Assembly: GCA_035468175.1 (NCBI GenBank)
Contig: DATITC010000172.1
Location: 12,509 to 76,508 of the forward strand
Reading direction: 5' to 3'
Source: JAVEDQ01 sp035468175
GTDB lineage: Bacteria; Actinomycetota; Actinomycetes; Frankiales; Frankiaceae
Length of the DNA stretch: 64,000 nucleotides
Shown here one piece after another: positions 51,293 through 62,215 of the stretch; position 1 is the first letter of the stretch, and the number at the start of each line of letters is the position of its first letter. Under the pieces are notes generated by a model. That model was not told the DNA's origin. It searched no databases and saw only the letters and a program-made list of their open reading frames with translations. Both the position numbers and the translations under genes were made by a program.

Positions 51293-52549
51293 TCAGGACG
51301 CAGTGTGGCGTTTCGATGCCTTCCTCGAGGCCTTCCTCGATGCCTTCTTCGGGCGGGGTTCGTCGTGCGCACGCACCCACTCGTCCAGGATCGGCCAGCT
51401 CGTCGTCCGGGCGGCGCGGCCGGTGAGCACGCCGAGGTGTCCACCCGGAGCCACCTCGAAGCGCACCTGGCGGGAACCGGTCAATAGCTCCGGGAGGCGG
51501 GCCACCGCCCTCTCCGGCGCGATGTTGTCACCCGCGCCGGCGACCACGAGAACCGGCACGGTGATGACGGCCAGGTCGATCTCGCGGCCGTCCAGGTTGA
51601 TCTTGCCGTCGGCGAGGTCGTTGGCCCGGAACAGCCGGTGGTACAGCTGCCCCATCGTCCGCCCCGGGTAGGCGATCATGTTCGCGGTGAACCGGTCGAC
51701 CGCTTCGATCTGGGCCAGCCACTCCCGGTCGTCGAGATGCTGCAGGACCGCGAGCGGCTTGGTGACGAACTTGTCGACGCTGGAGAGCTGGAAGGCCCGT
51801 CGCACCATCCAGCGCGGGGCACCGCCGAGCACCCGGTAGGCCACCGTGCCGAGGCTGCCTCCGGTGAGGTTCGCCAGCGGTCGGAGCGGGGCAACGAGCG
51901 GGACCGCGGTGACGTCGAACGGGCTGGCGACGGCGGTCAGGGACGCGATCGGGAGGTCCGGCCGGTCGGCGGCCGCGAGCAGCGAGAAGATGCCGCCGAG
52001 GCACCAGCCGACGACATGCACGGGGGCGCCGCCGGCGTCGCCGCTGACCGCAGTGATCGCGCGGGGCAGAACTTCCTTGATCCAGAACTCGATGCCCAGG
52101 TGACGGTCGGCGAACGCGATGTTCCCGTAGTCGACCAGGTAGGGCCGTCGATCCCCGGTGACCAGGTGCTCGATCAGGCTGCAGCCGCGGCGGAGGTCGA
52201 AGGCCATCGCCGGGGCGGCGAGCGGCGGGACGAGCAGGATCGGGAGACCGTCCGCAGTGTCGGCGGTCTCGTAGCGGTAGAGGCTGCCTTGCGGGCCCGC
52301 GTCGATCTGGACGCGCGGCATCGGTCGGAGATCGGCGAGGGAACCGCGGGCGACCCGGGTCCCCACATTCTCGGCCGCGGCCGTCAGCCGGTAGGGCAGC
52401 TCGGCGAAGCCGGCCACCCACTCCTCGAGGAGCGCCGGCGGGGCGGGCGGCTCGGGTGAAGTCGGCGAAGTGCGTGGAGTAGGTGGAGTAGGTGGAGTGG
52501 GAGCTGGATCGCTCCCATTGTCCGGCGCGGTCGTCCCGGCATCGCTCAC
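51293..52549 (-). CDS. PhaC-like alpha/beta hydrolase (polyhydroxyalkanoate synthase type)
   Basis: 418 aa from GTG 52549. The nucleophile box is GWCLGG, a Cys-containing box as in PHA synthases, with Asp in VAGAGDNIAPE and His in GGHLG. ILLVPPLAAPAMAFDLRRGCSLIEHL and YLVDYGNI also match PhaC and related proteins. The N-terminus has a Pro/Thr/Ser-rich spacer (~35 residues). The C-terminus is a lysine-rich tail KKASRKASRKASKRH, encoded by 12-bp repeats and similar in type to PhaF or histone H1 tails that bind DNA. Start is uncertain; GTG 52549 avoids the repeated promoter region. Confidence 0.82.
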   Translation of the reverse strand: MSDAGTTAPDNGSDPAPTPPTPPTPRTSPTSPEPPAPPALLEEWVAGFAELPYRLTAAAENVGTRVARGSLADLRPMPRVQIDAGPQGSLYRYETADTADGLPILLVPPLAAPAMAFDLRRGCSLIEHLVTGDRRPYLVDYGNIAFADRHLGIEFWIKEVLPRAITAVSGDAGGAPVHVVGWCLGGIFSLLAAADRPDLPIASLTAVASPFDVTAVPLVAPLRPLANLTGGSLGTVAYRVLGGAPRWMVRRAFQLSSVDKFVTKPLAVLQHLDDREWLAQIEAVDRFTANMIAYPGRTMGQLYHRLFRANDLADGKINLDGREIDLAVITVPVLVVAGAGDNIAPERAVARLPELLTGSRQVRFEVAPGGHLGVLTGRAARTTSWPILDEWVRAHDEPRPKKASRKASRKASKRHTAS

Positions 52550-52570
52550 GGGCGTGCTGGTACCCCGACC

Positions 52571-52626
52571 ACGGTCTCGGCATGACGGTCTCGGCATGAC
52601 AGTCTCGGCATGACGGTGTCGCCACG
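52571..52626. repeat. 14-bp tandem repeats between divergent genes
   Basis: ACGGTCTCGGCATG at 52571-52584 and 52585-52598, ACAGTCTCGGCATG at 52599-52612, and a degenerate ACGGTGTCGCCACG at 52613-52626. The array lies in the 117 bp between the preferred starts of the PhaC-like and RecQ-like genes. A 14-bp period puts copies on shifting helix faces, so slippage-derived sequence is as likely as an operator. Confidence 0.85.
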
Positions 52627-52666
52627 ACAGACGTGGATGCCGGAACGGCGGGTACGGCTCGCGACG

Positions 52667-54481
52667 ATGCAGACCTTCCTCCCCTACGCCGACTTCGCCG
52701 CGTCGAGCATCGCGCTGGACGAACGCCGCCTCGGCAAGCAGCGCGTCGAGACGTTCCAGATCCTGCGCGCCCTCACCTGGCCGGACTACGCCTGGAAGAA
52801 CCATCCGGCCGTGCGGATGTGGCGCGGCTTCGTCCCGGCCCTGGTGGCCTACGGGTTGGCGAACTGCGCGGAGTGGGTCCGGCGCGGGAACGCCGACACC
52901 GTCGAGACGTCGCTGCTGACCTTCACCAACGGCCGTCGCCCCGATCCCGGGGCGCTGGTACGGGGTGGTCAGCTACCACCCTGGTTGGGTCTGCCGGCGC
53001 TGCACCTCTCGCACCGCAGTGCGCTGCTACGCAAGGACCCCGAGTTCTACCGACCGCTGTTCGGTGAGATCCCGGACGACCTGCCCTATCTGTGGCCGCC
53101 GGCCGCCTTCCCCCGCTGGCCGGCTCGACGGGCGCCGGAAGCCGGCGCTGGCCTCGCCGGAGCGCTCGATGCGCTCGGCTACACCGAGCCGAGGGCAGGG
53201 CAGGCGGAGGCGGTGGCGGCCGTCCTGGCCGGACGGGACGTTCTCGGCTGCTTCGCGGCGCGGGCCGGAGCGACCAGCGCAGCACTGCTCGCCGGGCTCG
53301 CCCTGCCGGCGACCACGCTCTGGGTGTCCGCACATGCCGGGGGTGGCGGCGAACTGCCCGCGGAGGGCCTCGTGCCACCCGCCCCGCGGGCGCGAGCCCT
53401 GCCCGAGCAGGCCGACCAGAACCAGCCCCGCGCCACCGGTCCCGCTTCGGGCGCTCGTCCGCCGTCCCCCGTCGAGGTCCTCGCGATGGCCGCGGAAGCC
53501 GAGGCCGTGCCGGACTTCCGCTTCCACCGCCCGGAGGAACTCGACCGCGCGGACGTCCGCCTCGACCTGCAGCGCACGACGCTCTCCTTGATCGTGGTCG
53601 ACCTCGGCACCGCGGACTGGAACGTCTCCGACCCAGGTGCTTCGCCCGCAGTGACCCACGCCGACGCGGTCCGCCGCATCCGCGCCGGATCCGGGTCGGC
53701 ACATGTCCCGCCGGTCCTGCTCGTCGGTCCGGCGGCCGATCCGGGCGCGCGGACGGGCCTGGCCGAGGCTTACGGCCTCCATGACCCGGGGCCCGTCGGT
53801 GGTGGGTTCGACCCGGTGCGCTTCCGTCTCGGTGTCGTGACGGTCCCGGACGAGAACCGACGACGCGCCACACTCGCGGTGCTGCTCGTCCGCGGGCCGA
53901 AGCCGGGACTGATCGTGGCCCCCGACGTCGACGCCGCGCGTCGGCTGTCGAAGGGGCTCGTCGATCGGGGTGCCCGGGTCGCGCCGTTGCTTCCCGTCGG
54001 CCGGCCAGCCGTCGGCGAGACCGCGGTGGCGTCCTGGCGGCGCGGAGCCCTCCGGGCGTTGGTGCTCCCCGGCGACACGTCGCTGCCGGCCGAGCGACTG
54101 GGCCGCAAGGACGCGGCCTTCGTCCATCTCGCGGGGCTTCCCGGCGACCGACGTCGGCTGCTCGATCTGCTGCGCGGCGTGCCGAACCGCGCGCTGAGCC
54201 CGGCAGTGCTGCTGGTGGTGACCACCGCGGAGGTGGCCGACGCCGTGCGGACCGACCCCGGCCTCGGCGAGTTCCTCAGTGGTCGCCGGTGTCGACGCGC
54301 ATCGCTGCTGGACGTGGTCGGCGAACCGGTGGCAGTGCCGTGCGGGCGCTGCGACGTGTGCCTCGGGATCCCGGCCGACGAGCTCCTTCTCCGCACACCG
54401 GCTCCGGACCGGGGGCCCACTGACACTGTGTCAACAACCCGCGTAACGTGGCCGTCCAGCCGCCCGGAAGGAACTCCATGA
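52667..54481 (+). CDS. MSMEG_6728-like domain fused to a degenerate RecQ helicase
   Basis: 604 aa from ATG 52667 (an ATG at 52610 would add 19 residues). Residues 1-~145 match the MSMEG_6728/pyrimidine-dimer-glycosylase-like family (MQTFLPYADFAASSIALDERRLGKQRVE, WKNHPAVRMWRGF). Residues ~165-590 follow RecQ order: GYTEPRAGQAEAVAAVLAGRD (motif 0), then AARAGATSAALL where the P-loop should be, VVDLGTADWNVSDPG where DEAHCISQWGHDFRP should be, and CRRASLLDVVGEPVAVPCGRCDVC, an intact four-Cys RecQ zinc site. Walker A and DEAH are lost, so no helicase activity is expected. Its stop overlaps the aldehyde dehydrogenase start. Confidence 0.85.
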   Translation: MQTFLPYADFAASSIALDERRLGKQRVETFQILRALTWPDYAWKNHPAVRMWRGFVPALVAYGLANCAEWVRRGNADTVETSLLTFTNGRRPDPGALVRGGQLPPWLGLPALHLSHRSALLRKDPEFYRPLFGEIPDDLPYLWPPAAFPRWPARRAPEAGAGLAGALDALGYTEPRAGQAEAVAAVLAGRDVLGCFAARAGATSAALLAGLALPATTLWVSAHAGGGGELPAEGLVPPAPRARALPEQADQNQPRATGPASGARPPSPVEVLAMAAEAEAVPDFRFHRPEELDRADVRLDLQRTTLSLIVVDLGTADWNVSDPGASPAVTHADAVRRIRAGSGSAHVPPVLLVGPAADPGARTGLAEAYGLHDPGPVGGGFDPVRFRLGVVTVPDENRRRATLAVLLVRGPKPGLIVAPDVDAARRLSKGLVDRGARVAPLLPVGRPAVGETAVASWRRGALRALVLPGDTSLPAERLGRKDAAFVHLAGLPGDRRRLLDLLRGVPNRALSPAVLLVVTTAEVADAVRTDPGLGEFLSGRRCRRASLLDVVGEPVAVPCGRCDVCLGIPADELLLRTPAPDRGPTDTVSTTRVTWPSSRPEGTP

Positions 54482-55986
54482 CCGTTCTGTCCAGCGCATC
54501 CGGCACCGACGCCGGTCGCTCCGCATCGAGCCGCACGAGCTTCGACTCGCTCGCGCCCGCGACCGGGAAGCGCCTCGCGAGCTACCCGATCGGGAACGCC
54601 GAACAGGTCGAGGCCGCCGTGGAGCGCGCCCGGTCGGCCTTTGACTGGTGGGGCTCGCTGAGCTTCGACGAGCGCAAGAAGCACCTCTCGGCGTGGCGCG
54701 CGCTGATCGCCCGGCGCGTCGACGAGTTCGCCGAACTGGTCAGCGCCGAGACCGGCAAGCCCCGCGACGACGCCGTCCTGGAGATCCTGCTGACGCTGGA
54801 CCACATGGACTGGGCCGCGAAGAACGCGAAGAAGGTGCTCGGACCGCACAAGGTCTCGTCCGGCACCTTGGCGGCGAACCACGAGGCGAGCGTCGAGTAC
54901 CCGCCGCTCGGCGTCATCGGCGTGATCGGTCCGTGGAACTACCCGGTGTTCACCCCGATGGGCTCGATCGGCTACGCCCTCGCCGCCGGCAACACCGTCG
55001 TGTTCAAGCCCAGCGAATACACCCCGGGCGTCGGCACCTGGCTGGCCGACACCTTCGGCGAAGCCGTGCCCGGCCACCCGGACGTGTTCCAGACCGTGAC
55101 CGGGCTCGGTGACACCGGCGCGGCTCTGTGTACCGCCCGGGTCGGCAAGCTCGCCTTCACCGGCTCCTCCGCGACCGGCCGCAAGGTCATGGCCGCCTGC
55201 GCGCAAAACCTGACGCCGGTGCTGATGGAGTGCGGCGGCAAGGACGCGCTCATCGTCGACGAGGACGCTGACGTCGACGCCGCTGCCGGCGCCGCCATCT
55301 GGGGCGGGATGAGCAACAGCGGTCAGACCTGCATCGGCACGGAACGGGTCTACGTGCACGAGAAGCGCTACGACCAGTTCGTCGACGCGATCCGCCGGCA
55401 GGCCGGCGACGTCGTCGCCGGCGAGTCCTACGGGGCGATGACGATGCCGTCGCAGATCGACGTCGTGCGCCGGCACGTCGAGGACGCCCTCGAGCACGGC
55501 GCGACCGCGGTGGTCGGTGGCGCGCAGAGCATCCGTCCGCCGTTCGTCGACCCGGTGGTGCTGGTCGACGTGCCGGATGACTCCGTGGCGATTACCGAGG
55601 AGACGTTCGGCCCGACGCTGACCGTGACGAAGGTGCACGACATCGACGAGGCGGTGGCCAAGGCGAACGCCACCGGCTACGGGCTCGCGTCCGCCGTCTT
55701 CTCCGGTAAGCGGGGCATGGAGATCGCTCGTCGGCTGCGGACCGGCATGACGTCGGTCAACTCGGTCATCACCTTCGCGAGCATCCCCGAGCTGCCCTTC
55801 GGCGGCATCGGCGAGTCCGGCTTCGGGCGCATCCACGGCCCCGACGGCTTGAAGGAGTTCACCCGGGCCAAGGCCATCAGCCGGCAGCGCTGGACGAGCC
55901 CGCTGAACCTCACGTCGTTCCGGAAGACGGGGCGGCTCACCGACGTACTGGTCCGGATCATCCGGCTGCGGTACGGGCGCGGCTGA
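54478..55986 (+). CDS. Aldehyde dehydrogenase family protein
   Basis: 502 aa. ATG 54478, with GGAAGGAAC upstream, overlaps the stop of the RecQ-like gene. Catalytic Cys in SNSGQTCIGTERV, Glu in VLMECGGKDALIV, cofactor-binding PWNYPVFTPM and FTGSSATGRKV. It resembles succinate-semialdehyde/long-chain aldehyde dehydrogenases; the C-terminal extension (LNLTSFRKTGRLTDVLVRIIRLRYG) is basic and may contact membrane. Substrate unknown. Translational coupling to a DNA-repair-like protein is odd. Confidence 0.92.
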   Translation: MTVLSSASGTDAGRSASSRTSFDSLAPATGKRLASYPIGNAEQVEAAVERARSAFDWWGSLSFDERKKHLSAWRALIARRVDEFAELVSAETGKPRDDAVLEILLTLDHMDWAAKNAKKVLGPHKVSSGTLAANHEASVEYPPLGVIGVIGPWNYPVFTPMGSIGYALAAGNTVVFKPSEYTPGVGTWLADTFGEAVPGHPDVFQTVTGLGDTGAALCTARVGKLAFTGSSATGRKVMAACAQNLTPVLMECGGKDALIVDEDADVDAAAGAAIWGGMSNSGQTCIGTERVYVHEKRYDQFVDAIRRQAGDVVAGESYGAMTMPSQIDVVRRHVEDALEHGATAVVGGAQSIRPPFVDPVVLVDVPDDSVAITEETFGPTLTVTKVHDIDEAVAKANATGYGLASAVFSGKRGMEIARRLRTGMTSVNSVITFASIPELPFGGIGESGFGRIHGPDGLKEFTRAKAISRQRWTSPLNLTSFRKTGRLTDVLVRIIRLRYGRG

Positions 55987-56006
55987 GCGACTGGGGAGTC
56001 GGCCGG

Positions 56007-56825
56007 TCAGTCGCGGTCGGCTCGCGGGTCCCCGTCCAGCAACGCGGTCAGCGGGTCCCACAGGGCCGGAGGCGTCGCCACGACCAGCTCGACGTCGGCG
56101 GTCCTGCCGTCCAGACCACCGACCCGTACACCTGCTTCCCGCGCGATCAGGGCCCCGGCCGCCAAGTCCCACGGGTTGAGCCCGCGTTCGTAGTAGACGT
56201 CGACGATCCCCTCCGCGACGTGGCACAGATCAATCGCCGCGGAACCGAACCGACGGATGTCCCGAACGTGCGGGATCACCCGGGCGAGCACCGCGGCTTG
56301 CGTAGCGCGGCGGCTGGCCTCGTAGCCGAAGCCGGTCGCGCACATCGCCTGGGCCAGCTCGGTCTGCTCCGAGCACCGCAGCCGGCGCCCGTCCCGGTAC
56401 GCACCCTGGCCGCGGACACCCGTCCAGGTCATGCCCAGCACTGGCGCGTGGACGACGCCGACCAGCGCGCCCCGCTCGTCCTCTGCAGCCACCGAAACGC
56501 ACCAGTGCGTGATCCGGTACAGGTAGTTGACGGTGCCGTCGAGCGGGTCGACGACCCAGCGGACGCCGCTCGTGCCGGACCGGTCCGAGCCTTCTTCGGC
56601 GAGCAGGCCGTCGTCGGGCCGACGCTCGGACAGCCGACGGCCGATCAGGTCCTCGGCCGCCGCATCCATCGCCGTGACGACGTCGGTCGGCGACGATTTG
56701 GTCGCGGCAGCGGTGACCTCGCCCTCGCGACCCTTCAGCAGCAGAACACCTGCTTCGCGCGCGACGTCGAGCGCGACCCCGAGGAGTTCCTCGAGGTCGC
56801 GCTCGCTCGCCGTTTCCGTACTCAG
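56007..56825 (-). CDS. Inositol monophosphatase family protein, apparent CTG start
   Basis: 272 aa if started at CTG 56825. IMPase motifs: LLAEEGSDRSG, RWVVDPLDGTVNYLY (metal ligands), and GLNPWDLAAGALIAREAGV. The first ATG in frame (56669) would cut off the first helices, including EVTAAATKSSPTDVVTAMD, which aligns with the conserved N-terminal strand and TxxD of the family. Between that ATG and the in-frame stop upstream there is no ATG, GTG or TTG; CTG 56825, giving LSTETASERDLEELLGVALDVAREAG, is the best candidate. It follows the aconitase stop by 11 bp and may rely on coupling. Confidence 0.82.
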   Translation of the reverse strand: MSTETASERDLEELLGVALDVAREAGVLLLKGREGEVTAAATKSSPTDVVTAMDAAAEDLIGRRLSERRPDDGLLAEEGSDRSGTSGVRWVVDPLDGTVNYLYRITHWCVSVAAEDERGALVGVVHAPVLGMTWTGVRGQGAYRDGRRLRCSEQTELAQAMCATGFGYEASRRATQAAVLARVIPHVRDIRRFGSAAIDLCHVAEGIVDVYYERGLNPWDLAAGALIAREAGVRVGGLDGRTADVELVVATPPALWDPLTALLDGDPRADRD

Positions 56826-56835
56826 CGCGCTGGGC

Positions 56836-59622
<2,787 letters not shown>

Positions 59623-59701
59623 TCTGCCTCCTCGTCCCCACCACGCGGCGTTCCGCCGGCTGGCGTTCGCCTACCCCGATCTTTGCATCCGCATCGGGTC
59701 G

Positions 59702-59714
59702 TTAGCCTCGCTAA
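59702..59714. promoter_or_regulatory. TTAGCCTCGCTAA palindrome upstream of acnA
   Basis: A 5-bp inverted repeat (TTAGC/GCTAA) around CTC, in an A/T-rich patch 80 bp before acnA, the likely promoter region. It recalls half of the DtxR/IdeR iron-box pattern, which would suit an Fe-S enzyme, but the match is short. Confidence 0.3.
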
Positions 59715-59799
59715 AGAATACCACGCGGCCACCTTGCGGATCGAACGCGCATGGCGTGGCCGGAACCACGCCACACCCGTTCGATCCGGCGGAGCCTGG

Positions 59800-60942
59800 C
59801 TAGGCGGCCAGCCCCGGCTTGAGGACGACCTTCGAGTAGCCGTCCTCGCGCTTGTCGAAGCGCTGGTAGGCCTCCGGCGCTCCGGACAACGGCAGCTCCT
59901 TGGACACCACGAAGCTCGGCTTCGCCCGACCGGCGACGATGAGGTCGCGCAGGTAGCGGTTGTAGGACTTCACGTCGGCCTGCCCGCAGCCCATCGCCAG
60001 GCCCTTCTCGAAGTACTTGCCGACGTTGAACAGCAGCTTGCCCTCGGCCGCGTTCTCGTCCGGGGCACCGGGGTCGCTCGGCAGGTACAGCCCGACGACG
60101 CCGAGCCGTCCGGTCGGTCGCACCGTCTCGATGAGGCTGTTGAGCACGACGGCCGGCTGCTCGTTCCCGTCGGTCACCGTCGCCTGGTAGCCCACCGCGT
60201 CGATGCCCTTGTCGCAGCCCTCCCCGTCGGTCTGCTCCTTGATCTGCTCGGCCGCATCACCCTCGCTGAAGTCGACCGGGATGGCGCCGATGTCCTCGGC
60301 CAGCTTCAGACGCGACTTCACCCGATCGACGACCCACACCTTGGCCGCGCCACGGAGTAGGGACGAGTAGGCCGCCATCAACCCGACCGGTCCCCCGCCG
60401 TAGACCGCTACCGTCTCCCCCGGGCTGACGCCTGCGAGCACCGCCGCGTGGTAACCGGTCGGGAAGATGTCGGCGAGCATCGCGAAGTCGTTCTCGAATT
60501 CCTCGCCCTTCGGCAGCTGCAAGCAGTTGAAATCTGCGAACGGCACGCGCAGGTACTCGGCCTGGCCTCCGGTGTATGGGCCCATCGAGACGTAGCCGTA
60601 CGCGCCCCCGGCGAAGCCCGGGTTCACCGTGAGACAGAAGCCGGTCTTGTTGTTGAGGCAGTTCTTGCAGAACCCACACGCCACGTTGAAGGGCATCGAG
60701 ACGCGGTCGCCCTTCTTCACGCTGGCCACGCCCGGGCCGACCTCCTCGACCACGCCCATGTTCTCGTGGCCGAAGACGATGCCTGCCTCGGCTGCCGTCC
60801 GTCCCTCGTACATATGCAGGTCAGACCCGCAGATGCAGGTGGATGTGACCCGGACGATCACGTCATTGGGGTCCTGGATCGACGGGTCGTCGACGTCCCC
60901 GATCTCGACCTTGAACGGCTTCTGGTAAACGACGGCCTTCAT
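59800..60942 (-). CDS. Zinc-dependent formaldehyde/alcohol dehydrogenase
   Basis: 380 aa. ATG 60942 has GGGAGGTG 4 nt upstream. Catalytic zinc ligands in STCICGSDLHMYEG and GIVFGHENMG; structural zinc cysteines in VACGFCKNCLNNKTGFC; Rossmann VAVYGGGPVGLMAAYSSLL. The inserts resemble glutathione-independent formaldehyde dehydrogenase (FdhA-like) in the medium-chain family. Formaldehyde or another small aldehyde/alcohol is the likely substrate, which is not proven. Unlinked in strand from the two-component system next to it apart from orientation. Confidence 0.88.
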   Translation of the reverse strand: MKAVVYQKPFKVEIGDVDDPSIQDPNDVIVRVTSTCICGSDLHMYEGRTAAEAGIVFGHENMGVVEEVGPGVASVKKGDRVSMPFNVACGFCKNCLNNKTGFCLTVNPGFAGGAYGYVSMGPYTGGQAEYLRVPFADFNCLQLPKGEEFENDFAMLADIFPTGYHAAVLAGVSPGETVAVYGGGPVGLMAAYSSLLRGAAKVWVVDRVKSRLKLAEDIGAIPVDFSEGDAAEQIKEQTDGEGCDKGIDAVGYQATVTDGNEQPAVVLNSLIETVRPTGRLGVVGLYLPSDPGAPDENAAEGKLLFNVGKYFEKGLAMGCGQADVKSYNRYLRDLIVAGRAKPSFVVSKELPLSGAPEAYQRFDKREDGYSKVVLKPGLAA

Positions 60943-61087
60943 GGCCACCTCCCACATCTCAGTTTGTCTGCCGGAGTCGAACCTCCCCGCGCGTGGGCTA
61001 CGTCACACGAGAACCGGCCGAGCGAACTCAGCGGACGAACCGGCAGGCGCATCACGAACCGGCAGGCGCATCACGCGGCCAGCCGCA

Positions 61088-62215
61088 TCACGCAGCGAGC
61101 GGCAGCATCACCGTGAAGCGGCACCCACCGCGCTCCGGCTCGTTGACGACCTTCACCTCGCCGCGGTGCGCCTCGACGATGCCGCGGGCGATAGCGAGCC
61201 CCAGCCCGGCCCCGCCGTCGGGACCCGGGGTCCGCGCCGTGGTCCCGCGGAAGCCGACATCGAACAAGCGGTCGAGGTCGCCCGGCGGGATGCCGCCGCA
61301 GGCGTCGTGCACGGCGACGTACGCCCGCCGACCCTCGCCGCCGGCCACGATGTCGATCGTGCCGTCGCTCGGGGTGTGTCGGATGGCGTTCACGACGAGG
61401 TTGCACAGCGCCCGGCTCACCTCGGGGACGTCGACGTCGAGCGGGAGACCTGCCTCGGCGCGACCGTTCAGCTGGATGCCCTTGGCGTGGGCGATGGGGG
61501 TGACCGTGGCGAGAGCATCGCTCACGATGTCGGCCAGTGTCACCCGCGTCATCGACAGGTGCAGCGCCCCGGCCTGGACCTTGGACAGCTCGAACAGGTC
61601 GTCCACCATCCCGGCGAGGCGGTCGGCCTCGGTGCGGATCTGAGCGTGGTACCGCGCGACGGTGGGGGTATCGGTGACGATGCCGTCCTCGAGCGCCTCC
61701 GTCATCGCCCGGATACCGGCCAGCGGAGTGCGCAGGTCGTGGCTGACCCACGCGATCAGCTCCCGGCGGCTCGCCTCGAGGGCGCGTTCCCGATCGCGGG
61801 AATCGATCAGCCGCTGATGGCTGGCGTCCAGGTCGCCGGCCAGTGCGGTGAGCTCGGCGGTCGGCACCGCACCGGGCGAGGTGTACCAGGGTTCACCGAG
61901 ATGCCGCGCCGACTCCCGCAACCGGCGGCCGGCGTCGGCGTACGGCTGGGACAGCGCCGCCGCGGCGAGCAACGCGAGCACGGCGCTCATCCCCACCACC
62001 AGGAGGGTCACGTAGAGGTCGGCGCTCGTGAGGAACATGGACACGGCCGCAACGGTCATCCCGAGGGCGACCACCGTCACCGGCACCAGCACCAGCACCA
62101 GCAACGACCGGGCCAGCGGCTGCCGGCGCAAGACGCGCAGGGCCACGGTCCCGACAACCGCCACGGCGGCCGAGCAGACCACCGCGACCAGGCAGACGGC
62201 GACCCAGTGGTTCAC
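61088..62215 (-). CDS. Sensor histidine kinase
   Basis: 375 aa; GTG 62215 overlaps the response-regulator stop (GTGA). Two N-terminal membrane segments (VAVCLVAVVCSAAVAVVGTVAL; LLVLVLVPVTVVALGMTVAAV) and a third hydrophobic stretch (LLVVGMSAVLALLAAAAL) frame a very short external loop, so it probably senses within the membrane. HAMP-like linker, then H-box AWVSHDLRTPLAG, N-box NLVVNAIRHTP and G-boxes DACGGIPPGDLDRLFD and GGAGLGLAIARGIVEAHRG. The phosphate goes to the adjacent OmpR-type regulator. Confidence 0.93.
   Translation of the reverse strand: MNHWVAVCLVAVVCSAAVAVVGTVALRVLRRQPLARSLLVLVLVPVTVVALGMTVAAVSMFLTSADLYVTLLVVGMSAVLALLAAAALSQPYADAGRRLRESARHLGEPWYTSPGAVPTAELTALAGDLDASHQRLIDSRDRERALEASRRELIAWVSHDLRTPLAGIRAMTEALEDGIVTDTPTVARYHAQIRTEADRLAGMVDDLFELSKVQAGALHLSMTRVTLADIVSDALATVTPIAHAKGIQLNGRAEAGLPLDVDVPEVSRALCNLVVNAIRHTPSDGTIDIVAGGEGRRAYVAVHDACGGIPPGDLDRLFDVGFRGTTARTPGPDGGAGLGLAIARGIVEAHRGEVKVVNEPERGGCRFTVMLPLAA

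Noticed and set aside
52610..52666. Upstream ATG for the RecQ-like fusion
   Set aside because: The 19 extra residues are encoded partly by the 14-bp repeat array and have no similarity; MQTFLPY at 52667 is the family start. It remains possible.
51293..52804. 503-aa version of the PhaC-like protein
   Set aside because: The first ~85 codons overlap the divergent gene and its repeat region, with no family similarity.
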